Assembly (NCBI GenBank): GCA_026988135.1
Contig: JALSLT010000069.1
Span: forward strand, 1 to 12,040
DNA: 12,040 nucleotides
Source of the DNA: Desulfurobacterium sp.
GTDB taxonomy: Bacteria > Aquificota > Aquificia > Desulfurobacteriales > Desulfurobacteriaceae
Reading direction: 5' to 3'
Part shown: positions 1-6,941 of the stretch, in pieces
Layout of the letters: each line of letters starts with the position of its first letter
Numbering within the stretch: the stretch's first letter is position 1
Notes under the pieces: generated by a model
What the model was told of the DNA's origin: nothing
Seen by the model: the letters and a program-made list of their open reading frames with translations, nothing else
The model's database searches: none
Made by a program: the position numbers and the translations under genes

Positions 1-1306
1 TAAAAAAGAAGGGTACAACGTCACAGGTTCAGATATAAGAGAAAACGACACTATAAATTTTTTAAAAAGAGAAAACATCAAAGTTTACATAGGACATAAG
101 AAAGAAAACATAGAAAATGCTGATGTCGTAATCCACACAACCGCTGCCAAGGAGACAAATCCGGAAATAGTTGCCGCAAAAGAAAAGGGTATTCCGGTAA
201 TTCCAAGATGTGATGCTTTATCGGAACTTATGAGATTTAAAGAAAGTATAGCTGTTGCGGGTACTCATGGCAAAACTACCACAAGCTCTATGATTTCAAA
301 AGTTTTTTATGACACAAATATAGATCCCACTATACTGGTCGGCGGAAAACTTAGCTTTCTGAACGAAAAAAATGCACATTTTGGAAAAAGCTCCATAATG
401 ATAGCGGAAACCGACGAAAGTGACGGAACATTTTTAAAGTTACTCCCATCGATAAGTATAATAACAAACATTGACGCAGATCATCTGGACTTTTATAAAA
501 GTCTGGAAAATATAAAAAACTCCTTTTTGCAATTTTCCAATAGAACATCTTTTTACGGAAAAGTTTTCCTGTGCGGAGAGTGCGAGAACGTTATATCCAT
601 CCTTCCTGAAATATACAAGAAAAAAGTTCTCTACGGATTTAACCGAGAATTTGATTTTTATGCGGAAAACCGCACTACATCAAACGGGAAAAACTCTTTT
701 GACGTTTTCTATAAAGGAAGTAAACTCGGTAAAGTAGCACTTGAACTTCCCGGCAAACACAATACCCTTAACGCCATTGCTGCAATTGCTGTAGGACTCG
801 AAGCCGGCATCTCTTTCCAAAGTATCGCAAAAAGTTTATCCTCCTTCAAAAATGCAAAAAGAAGAATGGAATTCAAAGGTAACCCATCCGACGTAATGAT
901 ATTTGACGATTACGGACATCATCCGACAGAAATCAAAGCAACTTATGAAGGGCTAAAAGAGGCCTTCCCTAACCGCAAAATTTATGTTGCATTTCAACCT
1001 CACAGATACTCAAGAACCGCTCTGTTATGGAGCGAGTTTATCGAATCTCTGAAAAAAATCAACAATTTAATAATAACTCCGGTCTATGCGGCAGGTGAGT
1101 CTCCCAGAAAAGGTATCTCCGGGAAAAAACTGGCCCAAGCAACCGGTGCAACTTATGTAAAAAATTTCAGCGAAGCCGAAAAACTCCTCTTATTAAATTT
1201 GAAACCGGGAGATATACTTCTGACTCTCGGAGCCGGAAATATATACGAACTCGGAGAAAAAGTGAAAGAACACTTAAACCTCCTCCCCGAACACAAGGCC
1301 ATATAG
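1..1306 (+). CDS. murC: UDP-N-acetylmuramate--L-alanine ligase (MurC), 5'-truncated by window edge
   Basis: Cytoplasmic ATP-dependent ligase that adds L-alanine to UDP-N-acetylmuramate, the first peptide step of peptidoglycan precursor synthesis. The frame is open from base 2, so 434 codons are visible. The first in-frame ATG (230) is internal, because typical MurC sequence precedes it: VTGSD near the start, then NPEIVAAKEKGIPVIPR. Only the N-terminal Rossmann glycine motif and a few more residues are missing, given a usual family length near 450-470. Motifs in order: ATP-binding GTHGKTTT (about base 260), ETDESDGTF, NIDADHLDFY, PGKHNTLNA, RRMEFKG, DDYGHHPTEI and FQPHRYSRT. DDYGHHPTE and HRYSRT are characteristic of MurC among Mur ligases. 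Its 3' end overlaps the convergent membrane-protein gene by 33 bp. No frameshift is seen. Confidence 0.97.
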   Translation, partial: KKEGYNVTGSDIRENDTINFLKRENIKVYIGHKKENIENADVVIHTTAAKETNPEIVAAKEKGIPVIPRCDALSELMRFKESIAVAGTHGKTTTSSMISKVFYDTNIDPTILVGGKLSFLNEKNAHFGKSSIMIAETDESDGTFLKLLPSISIITNIDADHLDFYKSLENIKNSFLQFSNRTSFYGKVFLCGECENVISILPEIYKKKVLYGFNREFDFYAENRTTSNGKNSFDVFYKGSKLGKVALELPGKHNTLNAIAAIAVGLEAGISFQSIAKSLSSFKNAKRRMEFKGNPSDVMIFDDYGHHPTEIKATYEGLKEAFPNRKIYVAFQPHRYSRTALLWSEFIESLKKINNLIITPVYAAGESPRKGISGKKLAQATGATYVKNFSEAEKLLLLNLKPGDILLTLGAGNIYELGEKVKEHLNLLPEHKAI

Positions 1307-1891
1307 CTTAGTAGTAGCAACATATGTAATTGGAATAGTAACGATAAGACCCAATCCAAGAGGTATGGCCCCTATAATATTTAAAACGGCAAGAACAAGA
1401 ACAAATATGAAAAACTGAAACCAATTTTTATGCACCCTTTTCCTGCTTTCCTCAAGTGCCTGCCACGGAGAAAATCCTTTATCTATCACAAGATAAGGAG
1501 CGAAAATATAACCCACAGCGAGATAGACACCTGGAATAAAAAGAAGTAAAAAACCTATAGCCACCAAAGCACTCTTCAAAATAGACATCACCACATAATT
1601 GGCTCCAAGCCCCATATCTTCAAATAGACGGAATAGGTCAATAATCTGTACTGATTCTCTCTTTATAAATTTTAAAAGAAAAAAGATAAAACCTCCCCCA
1701 AGCAATATGGAAAAGATAGCTGAAATCGCCCCTCCCAAAAGTCCGAGATGAACGAAGGCAAGAAGCTCTGCAACTATCTGTATTGCAAGAAGTGAAATTC
1801 CGTATATTGATGCTACCGTGTAAAATGGCTTCCAATTTTCTTTTAAATCCTGCCAGGAACTCTTTATCAACTCTATACTGCTAAAATTCAT
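1274..1891 (-). CDS. Small integral membrane protein, DUF975/YciC-like
   Basis: Predicted 205-residue polytopic inner-membrane protein of unknown function. Hydrophobic segments lie at about residues 23-47, 48-76, 103-136 and 158-200, probably five or six helices. The stretch FLLLFIPGVYLAVGYIFAP (114-132), followed by an amphipathic loop FSPWQALEESRKRVHKNW (140-157) and a final LGLIVTIPITYVATTKLYG (179-198), resembles the repeat unit of DUF975-type and related membrane proteins. The family call is from pattern memory and moderate. The start is firm: ATG at 1891-1889 follows AAGGAGGGG (plus-strand complement 1895-1903). It is divergent from the moxR operon and convergent with murC, whose last 33 bp it overlaps. 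No catalytic motif is visible, so I infer no function. Confidence 0.85.
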   Translation of the reverse strand: MNFSSIELIKSSWQDLKENWKPFYTVASIYGISLLAIQIVAELLAFVHLGLLGGAISAIFSILLGGGFIFFLLKFIKRESVQIIDLFRLFEDMGLGANYVVMSILKSALVAIGFLLLFIPGVYLAVGYIFAPYLVIDKGFSPWQALEESRKRVHKNWFQFFIFVLVLAVLNIIGAIPLGLGLIVTIPITYVATTKLYGLVFGEEV

Positions 1892-1920
1892 AACCCCTCC
1901 TTAGTTTTTTAAAGAACTGT

Positions 1921-1949
1921 ACTATAAAAATAATAATTCTTTTTAACAA
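1921..1949 (-). promoter_or_regulatory. Candidate sigma70-type promoter of the 1274-1891 membrane-protein gene
   Basis: On the minus strand, TTGTTA (complement of 1944-1949) and TATAGT (complement of 1921-1926) are separated by exactly 17 nt, about 20 nt upstream of the Shine-Dalgarno. They match the TTGACA and TATAAT consensus at 4/6 and 5/6 positions. The spacing is ideal, but the region is AT-rich so chance is possible. Confidence 0.45.
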
Positions 1950-1991
1950 CAAACTTCCCTATTAAAAACTTGAGTATAAATTAAATCCGGA

Positions 1992-1999
1992 AAAAGGAG
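1992..1999 (+). promoter_or_regulatory. Ribosome binding site of moxR
   Basis: AAAGGAGA sits 6 nt before the ATG at 2006 and fixes that start. Upstream, TATAAATT around 1975-1982 could be the -10 of the operon promoter, but I find no convincing -35 at 16-18 nt, so no promoter is called. Confidence 0.6.
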
Positions 2000-2005
2000 A
2001 ATTCA

Positions 2006-2926
2006 ATGGAAGAAAAGTTAAAGCTGTGTATAAAAACTCTTGGAAATTATATAAAAGGGAAAGAACAGGTTATAAAAATAACCATTCTTACACTTCTTTC
2101 CGAAGGCCATCTGCTCATTGAAGATATTCCAGGCGTCGGAAAAACATCCCTTGCTCTGGGAATTGCAAAAGTTTTGAATTTATCTTTCGGAAGGATTCAA
2201 TGTACTCCAGACCTTATGCCTTCCGACATTACGGGTGTTTCAATATTCAACAAAGAATCGGGTAATTTCGAATTCAAGAAAGGTCCTCTTTTTAACAACA
2301 TCGTCCTTATGGACGAAATAAACAGAGCAATGCCCAAAACTCAAAGTGCACTACTTGAAGCTATGGGAGAAAAACAGGCAACCGTTGACGGAACAACATA
2401 CAAGCTACCCGAACCTTTTTTCGTAATTGCCACTCAAAACCCCATCGAACAGATAGGAACTTACCCTCTTCCCGAATCTCAACTTGACAGATTCACCTCA
2501 AAAGCGGAAATAGGATACCCGGACATCGAATCGGAAATAGCTATAATAAGAGGCAAAGATACTCGAGAAAGAATGAACGAAATAGAGCCCATCATATCAA
2601 AAGAGGAGGTAAAGGAAGCGATAAATCTATGCAAAAAAGTCTATGTTTCTGAAAAAATTGGGAAATATATCGTCGAAATAGCCTGGAAAACAAGAAAGAA
2701 CAAATTTTTCAGATACGGCCTTTCAGTAAGAGGAACGGAAATATTAACAAAACTCGCAAAAGCAAATGCTTACATTGAGGGAAGAGACTTTCTAATACCG
2801 GAAGATGTTATAGCTGTTGCTCCCTTCGTTATCCCCCATAGAATTATCCCCGATGAAAAGTTCGAATCCCTTTCTTTCCAGGAGGTGATAAAATCTCTTA
2901 TAGGCGAAGTAAAACCACCCGCTTAA
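2006..2926 (+). CDS. moxR: MoxR-family AAA+ ATPase
   Basis: Cytoplasmic AAA+ ATPase of the MoxR type, thought to act as a chaperone-like ATPase on partners encoded beside it. It has 306 residues, normal for the family. Visible motifs: Walker A PGVGKTS (42-48); RIQCTPDLMPSDITG (63-77), a MoxR signature; Walker B VLMDEINRA (D103, E104); LLEAMGE (115-121); sensor 1 ATQNP (N144); and YPLPESQLDRF (152-162), holding the arginine-finger region and typical of MoxR. The helical lid follows, with YGLSVRG as sensor 2. It is the first gene of an operon with DUF58 and transglutaminase genes, the classic MoxR neighbourhood. Its last 34 bp overlap the inferred start of the DUF58 gene, suggesting translational coupling. 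The precise substrate is not evident. Confidence 0.95.
   Translation: MEEKLKLCIKTLGNYIKGKEQVIKITILTLLSEGHLLIEDIPGVGKTSLALGIAKVLNLSFGRIQCTPDLMPSDITGVSIFNKESGNFEFKKGPLFNNIVLMDEINRAMPKTQSALLEAMGEKQATVDGTTYKLPEPFFVIATQNPIEQIGTYPLPESQLDRFTSKAEIGYPDIESEIAIIRGKDTRERMNEIEPIISKEEVKEAINLCKKVYVSEKIGKYIVEIAWKTRKNKFFRYGLSVRGTEILTKLAKANAYIEGRDFLIPEDVIAVAPFVIPHRIIPDEKFESLSFQEVIKSLIGEVKPPA
2881..2889 (+). promoter_or_regulatory. Strong Shine-Dalgarno inside moxR, serving a non-AUG start
   Basis: GGAGGTGAT is a near-perfect complement of the 16S rRNA 3' end. It lies within the last 50 bp of moxR and 7 nt (from GGAGG) before an in-frame ATC at 2893 of the DUF58 frame. No ATG, GTG or TTG in that frame lies between the upstream stop (2854-2856) and the ATG at 3040. 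The site therefore argues that translation of the DUF58 gene starts near 2893, not at 3040. Confidence 0.65.
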
Positions 2927-3807
2927 AAATAACCAAAATTGGTTGGATATTTATAACCGTAACCATTCTCATCGGAGTTGCCGGCGTTAATACGGGAAAT
3001 AATTTACTATACCTGATAGCATCATTTCTGTTAACGGTAATGGGAATATCGGGAACCATCGGCAGGAAAAATCTTTCTTCACTTAATATACAGTTTAACC
3101 CATTAGGAGAAATATTCGCCGAAACTACCGGAATATTCAAAATAAAGATAGAAAACGGAAAAAAATTTCTACCTTCGTTCCTTATAAAAGCTGTAATTAA
3201 TGGTAACGAAACTATTTTCCCGGTAATAGATAGGAAAGGAGAAGAAGGAAAAATCGCAGAAGTGGTATTTCCTAAAAGAGGAAAAACAACCAAACTGTCA
3301 GCTTTGTTAAAATCCCCATTTCCTTTCGGATTTTTTTATCTTGAAAAAGCAATTGAGATTAACTCCAACCTTATTGTTTATCCAAAACCTATTAAAACCG
3401 AATTGACACCCCTGACATCTCCGGAGAAAGAAAGTAGAAAAAACGGAACCGAAACTACCGGAAGCGAAGAATTTAAAAAAATACGCAACTATAAACCCGG
3501 AGACGAACAGAAAAAAATCCATTGGAAAATATTTGCAAAGAAAGATAAATTTTACACAAAAGAGTTTATCAGAAAGGAAGGAGAAGAACCGATTATAATC
3601 GAATTAAATAAATTCTCCGGCACCATTGAACAAAAACTTTCCAAAGCAACTTACGCAATCACAAAACTTTGGAAAAACAGAGCCGTAGGATTCAAAAGCG
3701 GAGAAATTTTAATTAAACCCGATAAAACAAAAAAAACCAAAAGAAAAATTCTGGAACTCCTTGCCACATATCCAGAGGAAAAAGATGAAAACAGTACCGA
3801 TATATAA
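2893..3807 (+). CDS. DUF58-family membrane-anchored protein, probable non-AUG start
   Basis: DUF58 protein, partner of MoxR ATPases in envelope maturation modules; its molecular activity is not established. The first ATG (3040) would give 255 residues and cut off the conserved N-terminus. Reading back in frame from 3040 gives LKITKIGWIFI, a hydrophobic helix, then GVNTGNNLLYLIASFLL, which is the standard membrane hairpin of this family. I therefore place the start at ATC 2893, 7 nt after GGAGGTGAT, giving 304 residues; the exact start codon is inferred. The DUF58 core motif is clear: IRNYKPGDEQKKIHWKIFAKK, with R198, P202-G203-D204 and W211 in this numbering, then YTKEF. The gene overlaps moxR by 34 bp and the downstream transglutaminase gene by 23 bp. 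If the ATC is wrong, a sequencing error or a still different near-cognate codon is the alternative. Confidence 0.85.
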   Translation: MSYRRSKTTRLKITKIGWIFITVTILIGVAGVNTGNNLLYLIASFLLTVMGISGTIGRKNLSSLNIQFNPLGEIFAETTGIFKIKIENGKKFLPSFLIKAVINGNETIFPVIDRKGEEGKIAEVVFPKRGKTTKLSALLKSPFPFGFFYLEKAIEINSNLIVYPKPIKTELTPLTSPEKESRKNGTETTGSEEFKKIRNYKPGDEQKKIHWKIFAKKDKFYTKEFIRKEGEEPIIIELNKFSGTIEQKLSKATYAITKLWKNRAVGFKSGEILIKPDKTKKTKRKILELLATYPEEKDENSTDI

Positions 3808-5713
3808 AGCTCTATTCATATCATCTCTACTATCTGCCATTGTGGGAAGTATTACCGTATTGCCATTTATAAATCCCATCCTTTCCGGCTTTTTTCTGAT
3901 AACTGTCATTGTTTCCATAATCGAGGAAAAAGAGAAGAGATACATTGAAAACAGAACAATCCTCAATATCGTATCCGTTTTCGGCGCACTATTTTTTCTA
4001 TCAACTCTATCAATGTCAAATCTTATCCGGCCTATAACAGAAACATTGATTTTTCTCCTTTCCGTTAAACTGGTAGAAAGAAAAACCGAAAGGGATTTTT
4101 ACCAAATATTTACCCTATCCCTATTCCTTTTCACCGCCTCATCAATATTCCTTCTCAACGTAAAATTTCTATTTCTTTTTCTGGCAGAAACAGTAATTAC
4201 TATCACAGGACTTATTCTTTTAACATTTCTATCGGAAAACAGAGAGATTACCCTTTCAAAAACCGACCTTTTCAAAATCTTTCAATTCGGATTATCATTC
4301 GTAACTATCTCAATACCGATAACCGTTCTATTTTTTCTAATACTACCCAGAACCCAAGCACCTCTTTTCAATTTAATGCCCAAAAGCTCCACAGGCATTA
4401 CCGGCTTTTCAAATAGCGTTAACCTCGGAACAGTCAAAAATATTCAGGAAACCAACGCTATATTTATGCGAGTCAGAACGAAAAAATTGCGGGAAAATCC
4501 TTATTTTAGAAGCATCACCTTCGAAAAGTTTAAAAATAATAGATGGACCCACATAAAAACACCACCGAGTAAAATAAAGCTTAAAGGAAAACGCATTTAC
4601 CAAACAGTGATACTTGAACCCTACAGAGACAAATACTTACCCCTTTTAAACGTACCACTACAAATTTCCGGTATAAAAGCCAAAAAAGAGAACAACTTCT
4701 TCGTATCCCCAAAAAGAATAACAAAGAGAGTAAAGTACTCAGGTATCTCCGTCATTACAAACAACTTTGAAGAAACCTTAAACGAAAAAGACAAAGAGAT
4801 ATACCTTTCGATACCTCCCCTTCCCAAAATAGAAAACTTTATAAGAAAACGATTTGGTAACATATCCAAAGAAAAATTACCGAAAGAAATTCTTCTGTTT
4901 TTAAGGAAAAACTTCAAATATTCCCTTTCCGCCCTCCCAGGCTCTTTAAAAGAATTTTTCCTTAAAAATCCCAGAGGGAATTGTGAATACTTTGCCAGCG
5001 CCGCCACTATAATTTTTAGAACTAAAAAAATTCCTGCACGGCTCGTAGCAGGTTTTTACTCGGCAGAGTTTAACCCCTACGGAAACTACTACATAGTAAG
5101 AGGAAAAAACGCCCATATATGGGTTGAATATTATATGAACGGAAAATGGCATCACTTCGAACCAACCTTTGGTATCCCCCAACAGAAAGAGAGAAAAAAC
5201 AGAACAGAGGAAAACACTACAAAAAAGGAAACATCTTTCAAGGAAAAAATCCCTCTAATATTTGACACCCTCAATTACTATTTCATAAACGCCATAATAA
5301 ATTACGACTTCAACACCCAAATCAAAACATTATCAAATCTTGGGAAACCATTTAGAGAAAAAAAACTTCCCTCTTTCCCCCATCTAAAAAAAATAGTATC
5401 CACCGACACATCGGTATATGTAGTATCAACTATTTTCATTTTTACAATAATGATTATTTTTGTTAAAAGCCGTAAAACTCCGGTAGAAGAATTCTACGAA
5501 GCTATGAAAAAACAAGGTTATACAAAAAAACACAACGAACCTCTTGAAACCTTCGTCAAAAGAATAAAAAATCCGGAGTTAAGAACATTAGGAAATGAAT
5601 TTGCTACAATCTACCAGAGAAACTTTTACAAAGACAAAACCATCTGTTGCAAAACAGCTGAAAAATTAAGGGAAATAATTTCGAAAATAAAGAAAGGAGG
5701 GCAAGGTGGATAA
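3785..5713 (+). CDS. TgpA-like membrane protein: DUF3488 + transglutaminase core + C-terminal DUF4129-like tail
   Basis: Multi-pass membrane protein with a transglutaminase-like (papain-fold) domain expected outside the membrane, of the TgpA type. The start is set at ATG 3785 because AGAGGA lies 5 nt upstream; an in-frame ATG at 3761 has no such site. This gives 642 residues. The N-terminal ~190 residues hold about six hydrophobic helices, ending in FFLILPRTQAPLF, typical of DUF3488. The transglutaminase core has C400 (GNCEYFASA), H444 (NAHIWVEYY) and, at the third triad position, E459 (FEPTFG) instead of the textbook Asp; EPT is, from memory, seen in this subfamily. A single helix follows near 544-562. 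The last ~75 residues (PVEEFYEAMKKQGY, PLETFVKRI) resemble DUF4129. It overlaps its upstream neighbour by 23 bp and the rhodanese gene by 8 bp. Confidence 0.93.
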   Translation: MKTVPIYKALFISSLLSAIVGSITVLPFINPILSGFFLITVIVSIIEEKEKRYIENRTILNIVSVFGALFFLSTLSMSNLIRPITETLIFLLSVKLVERKTERDFYQIFTLSLFLFTASSIFLLNVKFLFLFLAETVITITGLILLTFLSENREITLSKTDLFKIFQFGLSFVTISIPITVLFFLILPRTQAPLFNLMPKSSTGITGFSNSVNLGTVKNIQETNAIFMRVRTKKLRENPYFRSITFEKFKNNRWTHIKTPPSKIKLKGKRIYQTVILEPYRDKYLPLLNVPLQISGIKAKKENNFFVSPKRITKRVKYSGISVITNNFEETLNEKDKEIYLSIPPLPKIENFIRKRFGNISKEKLPKEILLFLRKNFKYSLSALPGSLKEFFLKNPRGNCEYFASAATIIFRTKKIPARLVAGFYSAEFNPYGNYYIVRGKNAHIWVEYYMNGKWHHFEPTFGIPQQKERKNRTEENTTKKETSFKEKIPLIFDTLNYYFINAIINYDFNTQIKTLSNLGKPFREKKLPSFPHLKKIVSTDTSVYVVSTIFIFTIMIIFVKSRKTPVEEFYEAMKKQGYTKKHNEPLETFVKRIKNPELRTLGNEFATIYQRNFYKDKTICCKTAEKLREIISKIKKGGQGG

Positions 5714-6083
5714 GCTTCTAAAAGAGATGGACTTCAAATTTTGGGCTAACGGCGAAAGCAAAATACCTGCTGAAAAATTTTTAAACCTTTGGAAGGAAGG
5801 AAAAGCAATATTAGTGGATGTAAGAGATGAAAAAGAAACATCTTTTATATCTCTTGATAAATTTGGGATAAATATTCCGATACACCAACTACCGGACAGA
5901 TTAAACGAGCTTACCGAAGAAAAACTTCTTTGTCTGTTCTGTGCCGGGAAATTAAAAGCCGCAATGGCATACATCTATTTAAGAAATAAAGGAATTAGCA
6001 ACGTAAAAATTCTTGCATCTACTCTTGAAGAACTTGTAAGCTTCATAAAACCCGGAAAAATTAAAAAAATGGGACTTGAGTAA
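5706..6083 (+). CDS. Rhodanese-like domain protein, GTG start
   Basis: Small cytoplasmic single-domain rhodanese-like protein of 125 residues. Visible are the beta-strand AILVDVRDEKE (34-44), PIHQLPDRLNEL (58-69) and the active-site strand-loop LCLFC-AGKLKAA, with C79 at the catalytic position. The loop reads C-A-G-K-L-K-A, where classical sulfurtransferases have a Gly/Arg-rich CxxGxRS-type loop, so a Lys replaces the usual Arg and activity is uncertain. The start is GTG at 5706, 5 nt after AAAGGAGG (5693-5700), and overlaps the end of the transglutaminase gene by 8 bp. It is the last gene of the MoxR operon. A role in sulfur transfer is possible from the fold, but the context gives no partner. 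Its stop codon lies in the inverted repeat at 6078-6101. Confidence 0.85.
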   Translation: MDKLLKEMDFKFWANGESKIPAEKFLNLWKEGKAILVDVRDEKETSFISLDKFGINIPIHQLPDRLNELTEEKLLCLFCAGKLKAAMAYIYLRNKGISNVKILASTLEELVSFIKPGKIKKMGLE

Positions 6084-6101
6084 GGGAAGTTTCCCTTACT
6101 C
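6078..6101. terminator. Perfect inverted repeat between convergent genes, candidate bidirectional terminator
   Basis: GAGTAAGGGAA (6078-6088) and TTCCCTTACTC (6091-6101) are perfect complements separated by GT, giving an 11-bp palindrome whose usable hairpin loop is AAGTTT. It includes the plus-strand TAA of the rhodanese gene (6081-6083) and the minus-strand TAA of nfo (6096-6098). Neither side has an immediate U-run; on the minus strand seven Ts follow about nine bases later (complement of 6063-6069). Its position suggests termination or 3'-end protection of both operons, but an intrinsic terminator is not proven. Confidence 0.55.
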
Positions 6102-6941
6102 CTCCATTAAACCATAAAGAAGCTTTATCTCCTTCGGCCAAAGTATTGGCTCTATAGTTTCAAGTACCATCGGAACGTTACTAAACCGCTCATCATTCAT
6201 TAAAAAGCTAAAAGAATCTATTCCAAGATTCCCTTTCCCTATCGAATGATGTCTATCTACACGACTTCCCAATTTAGACTTGGCATCGTTAAGATGAACA
6301 CCTTTAAGATATTTAAACCCAATAATTTCCTCAAATTCTCTCATTGTCTTTTCGTAAGCTTCCCTTGTACGGATATCATAACCGGCTGCGAACAGGTGAC
6401 ATGTATCAAGACAAACACCCACACGGGATTTATCCTCAACCTTATCAATTATGTAAGCAAGATGCTCAAACCGATACCCAACGTTACTTCCCTGGCCTGC
6501 AGTATTTTCTATAACAAGAGTAACCCCTTCGGTTATCTCAAGTATTCTATTCAAAGACTCCCCGACGATTGCAAGACACTCGTCCTCGGAAACAAGCCGA
6601 AGATGACTACCCGGATGAAAATTAAGATATTTTAATCCAAGCAACTCGCACCTCTGAACCTCATCGAGAAACGCATCAAAAGATTTCTTTCTCTTTTCCT
6701 TATCCGGATGACCGAGGTTTATAAGATAGCTATCATGAGGAAGTATATGCTCGGTAGAAATTCCAGATTCTTCAAGGTTAATATGGAACTTTTCAATCTC
6801 TCCGGAATGAATAGGCTTCGCAGACCATCTTCTCTGATTTTTTGTAAAAAGGGCAAAAGCCTTTGCTCCTATATTTTTTGCATTTAAAGGAGCGTTTGAG
6901 ACTCCCCCGGCAGCACTAACATGAGCTCCTATAAATTTCAT
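6096..6941 (-). CDS. nfo: Endonuclease IV (AP endonuclease, family 2)
   Basis: DNA repair enzyme that cleaves the backbone 5' to abasic sites and trims damaged 3' ends, using a trinuclear zinc centre. It has 281 residues, the normal size. The zinc ligands known from the E. coli enzyme fall at the same residue numbers here: H69 (PHDSYLINLGHP), H109 (NFHPGSH), E145 (IENTAGQGSN), D179 and H182 (CLDTCHLFAAGYD), H216 (GVHLNDAKS), D229 and H231 (RVDRHHSIGKG) and E261 (VLETI). The N-terminal GAHVSAAGG is also canonical. The enzyme should be fully active. ATG 6941 directly abuts the permease stop (TAAATG) and has GGAGA 7 nt upstream, so it is the last gene of the six-gene minus-strand operon. Confidence 0.98.
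   Translation of the reverse strand: MKFIGAHVSAAGGVSNAPLNAKNIGAKAFALFTKNQRRWSAKPIHSGEIEKFHINLEESGISTEHILPHDSYLINLGHPDKEKRKKSFDAFLDEVQRCELLGLKYLNFHPGSHLRLVSEDECLAIVGESLNRILEITEGVTLVIENTAGQGSNVGYRFEHLAYIIDKVEDKSRVGVCLDTCHLFAAGYDIRTREAYEKTMREFEEIIGFKYLKGVHLNDAKSKLGSRVDRHHSIGKGNLGIDSFSFLMNDERFSNVPMVLETIEPILWPKEIKLLYGLMEE

Noticed and set aside
2898..3293. 131-codon minus-strand open frame opposite the DUF58 gene
   Set aside because: Antisense shadow of a family-matching gene; no ribosome site or domain seen.
3040..3807. ATG 3040 as the start of the DUF58 gene
   Set aside because: It removes the conserved membrane hairpin that is encoded in frame upstream, and no Shine-Dalgarno precedes it, whereas GGAGGTGAT precedes 2893.
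4621..5007. 128-codon minus-strand open frame opposite the transglutaminase gene
   Set aside because: Antisense shadow across the catalytic region; no independent support.
6246..6635. 129-codon plus-strand open frame opposite nfo
   Set aside because: The opposite strand encodes endonuclease IV with every zinc ligand in place.
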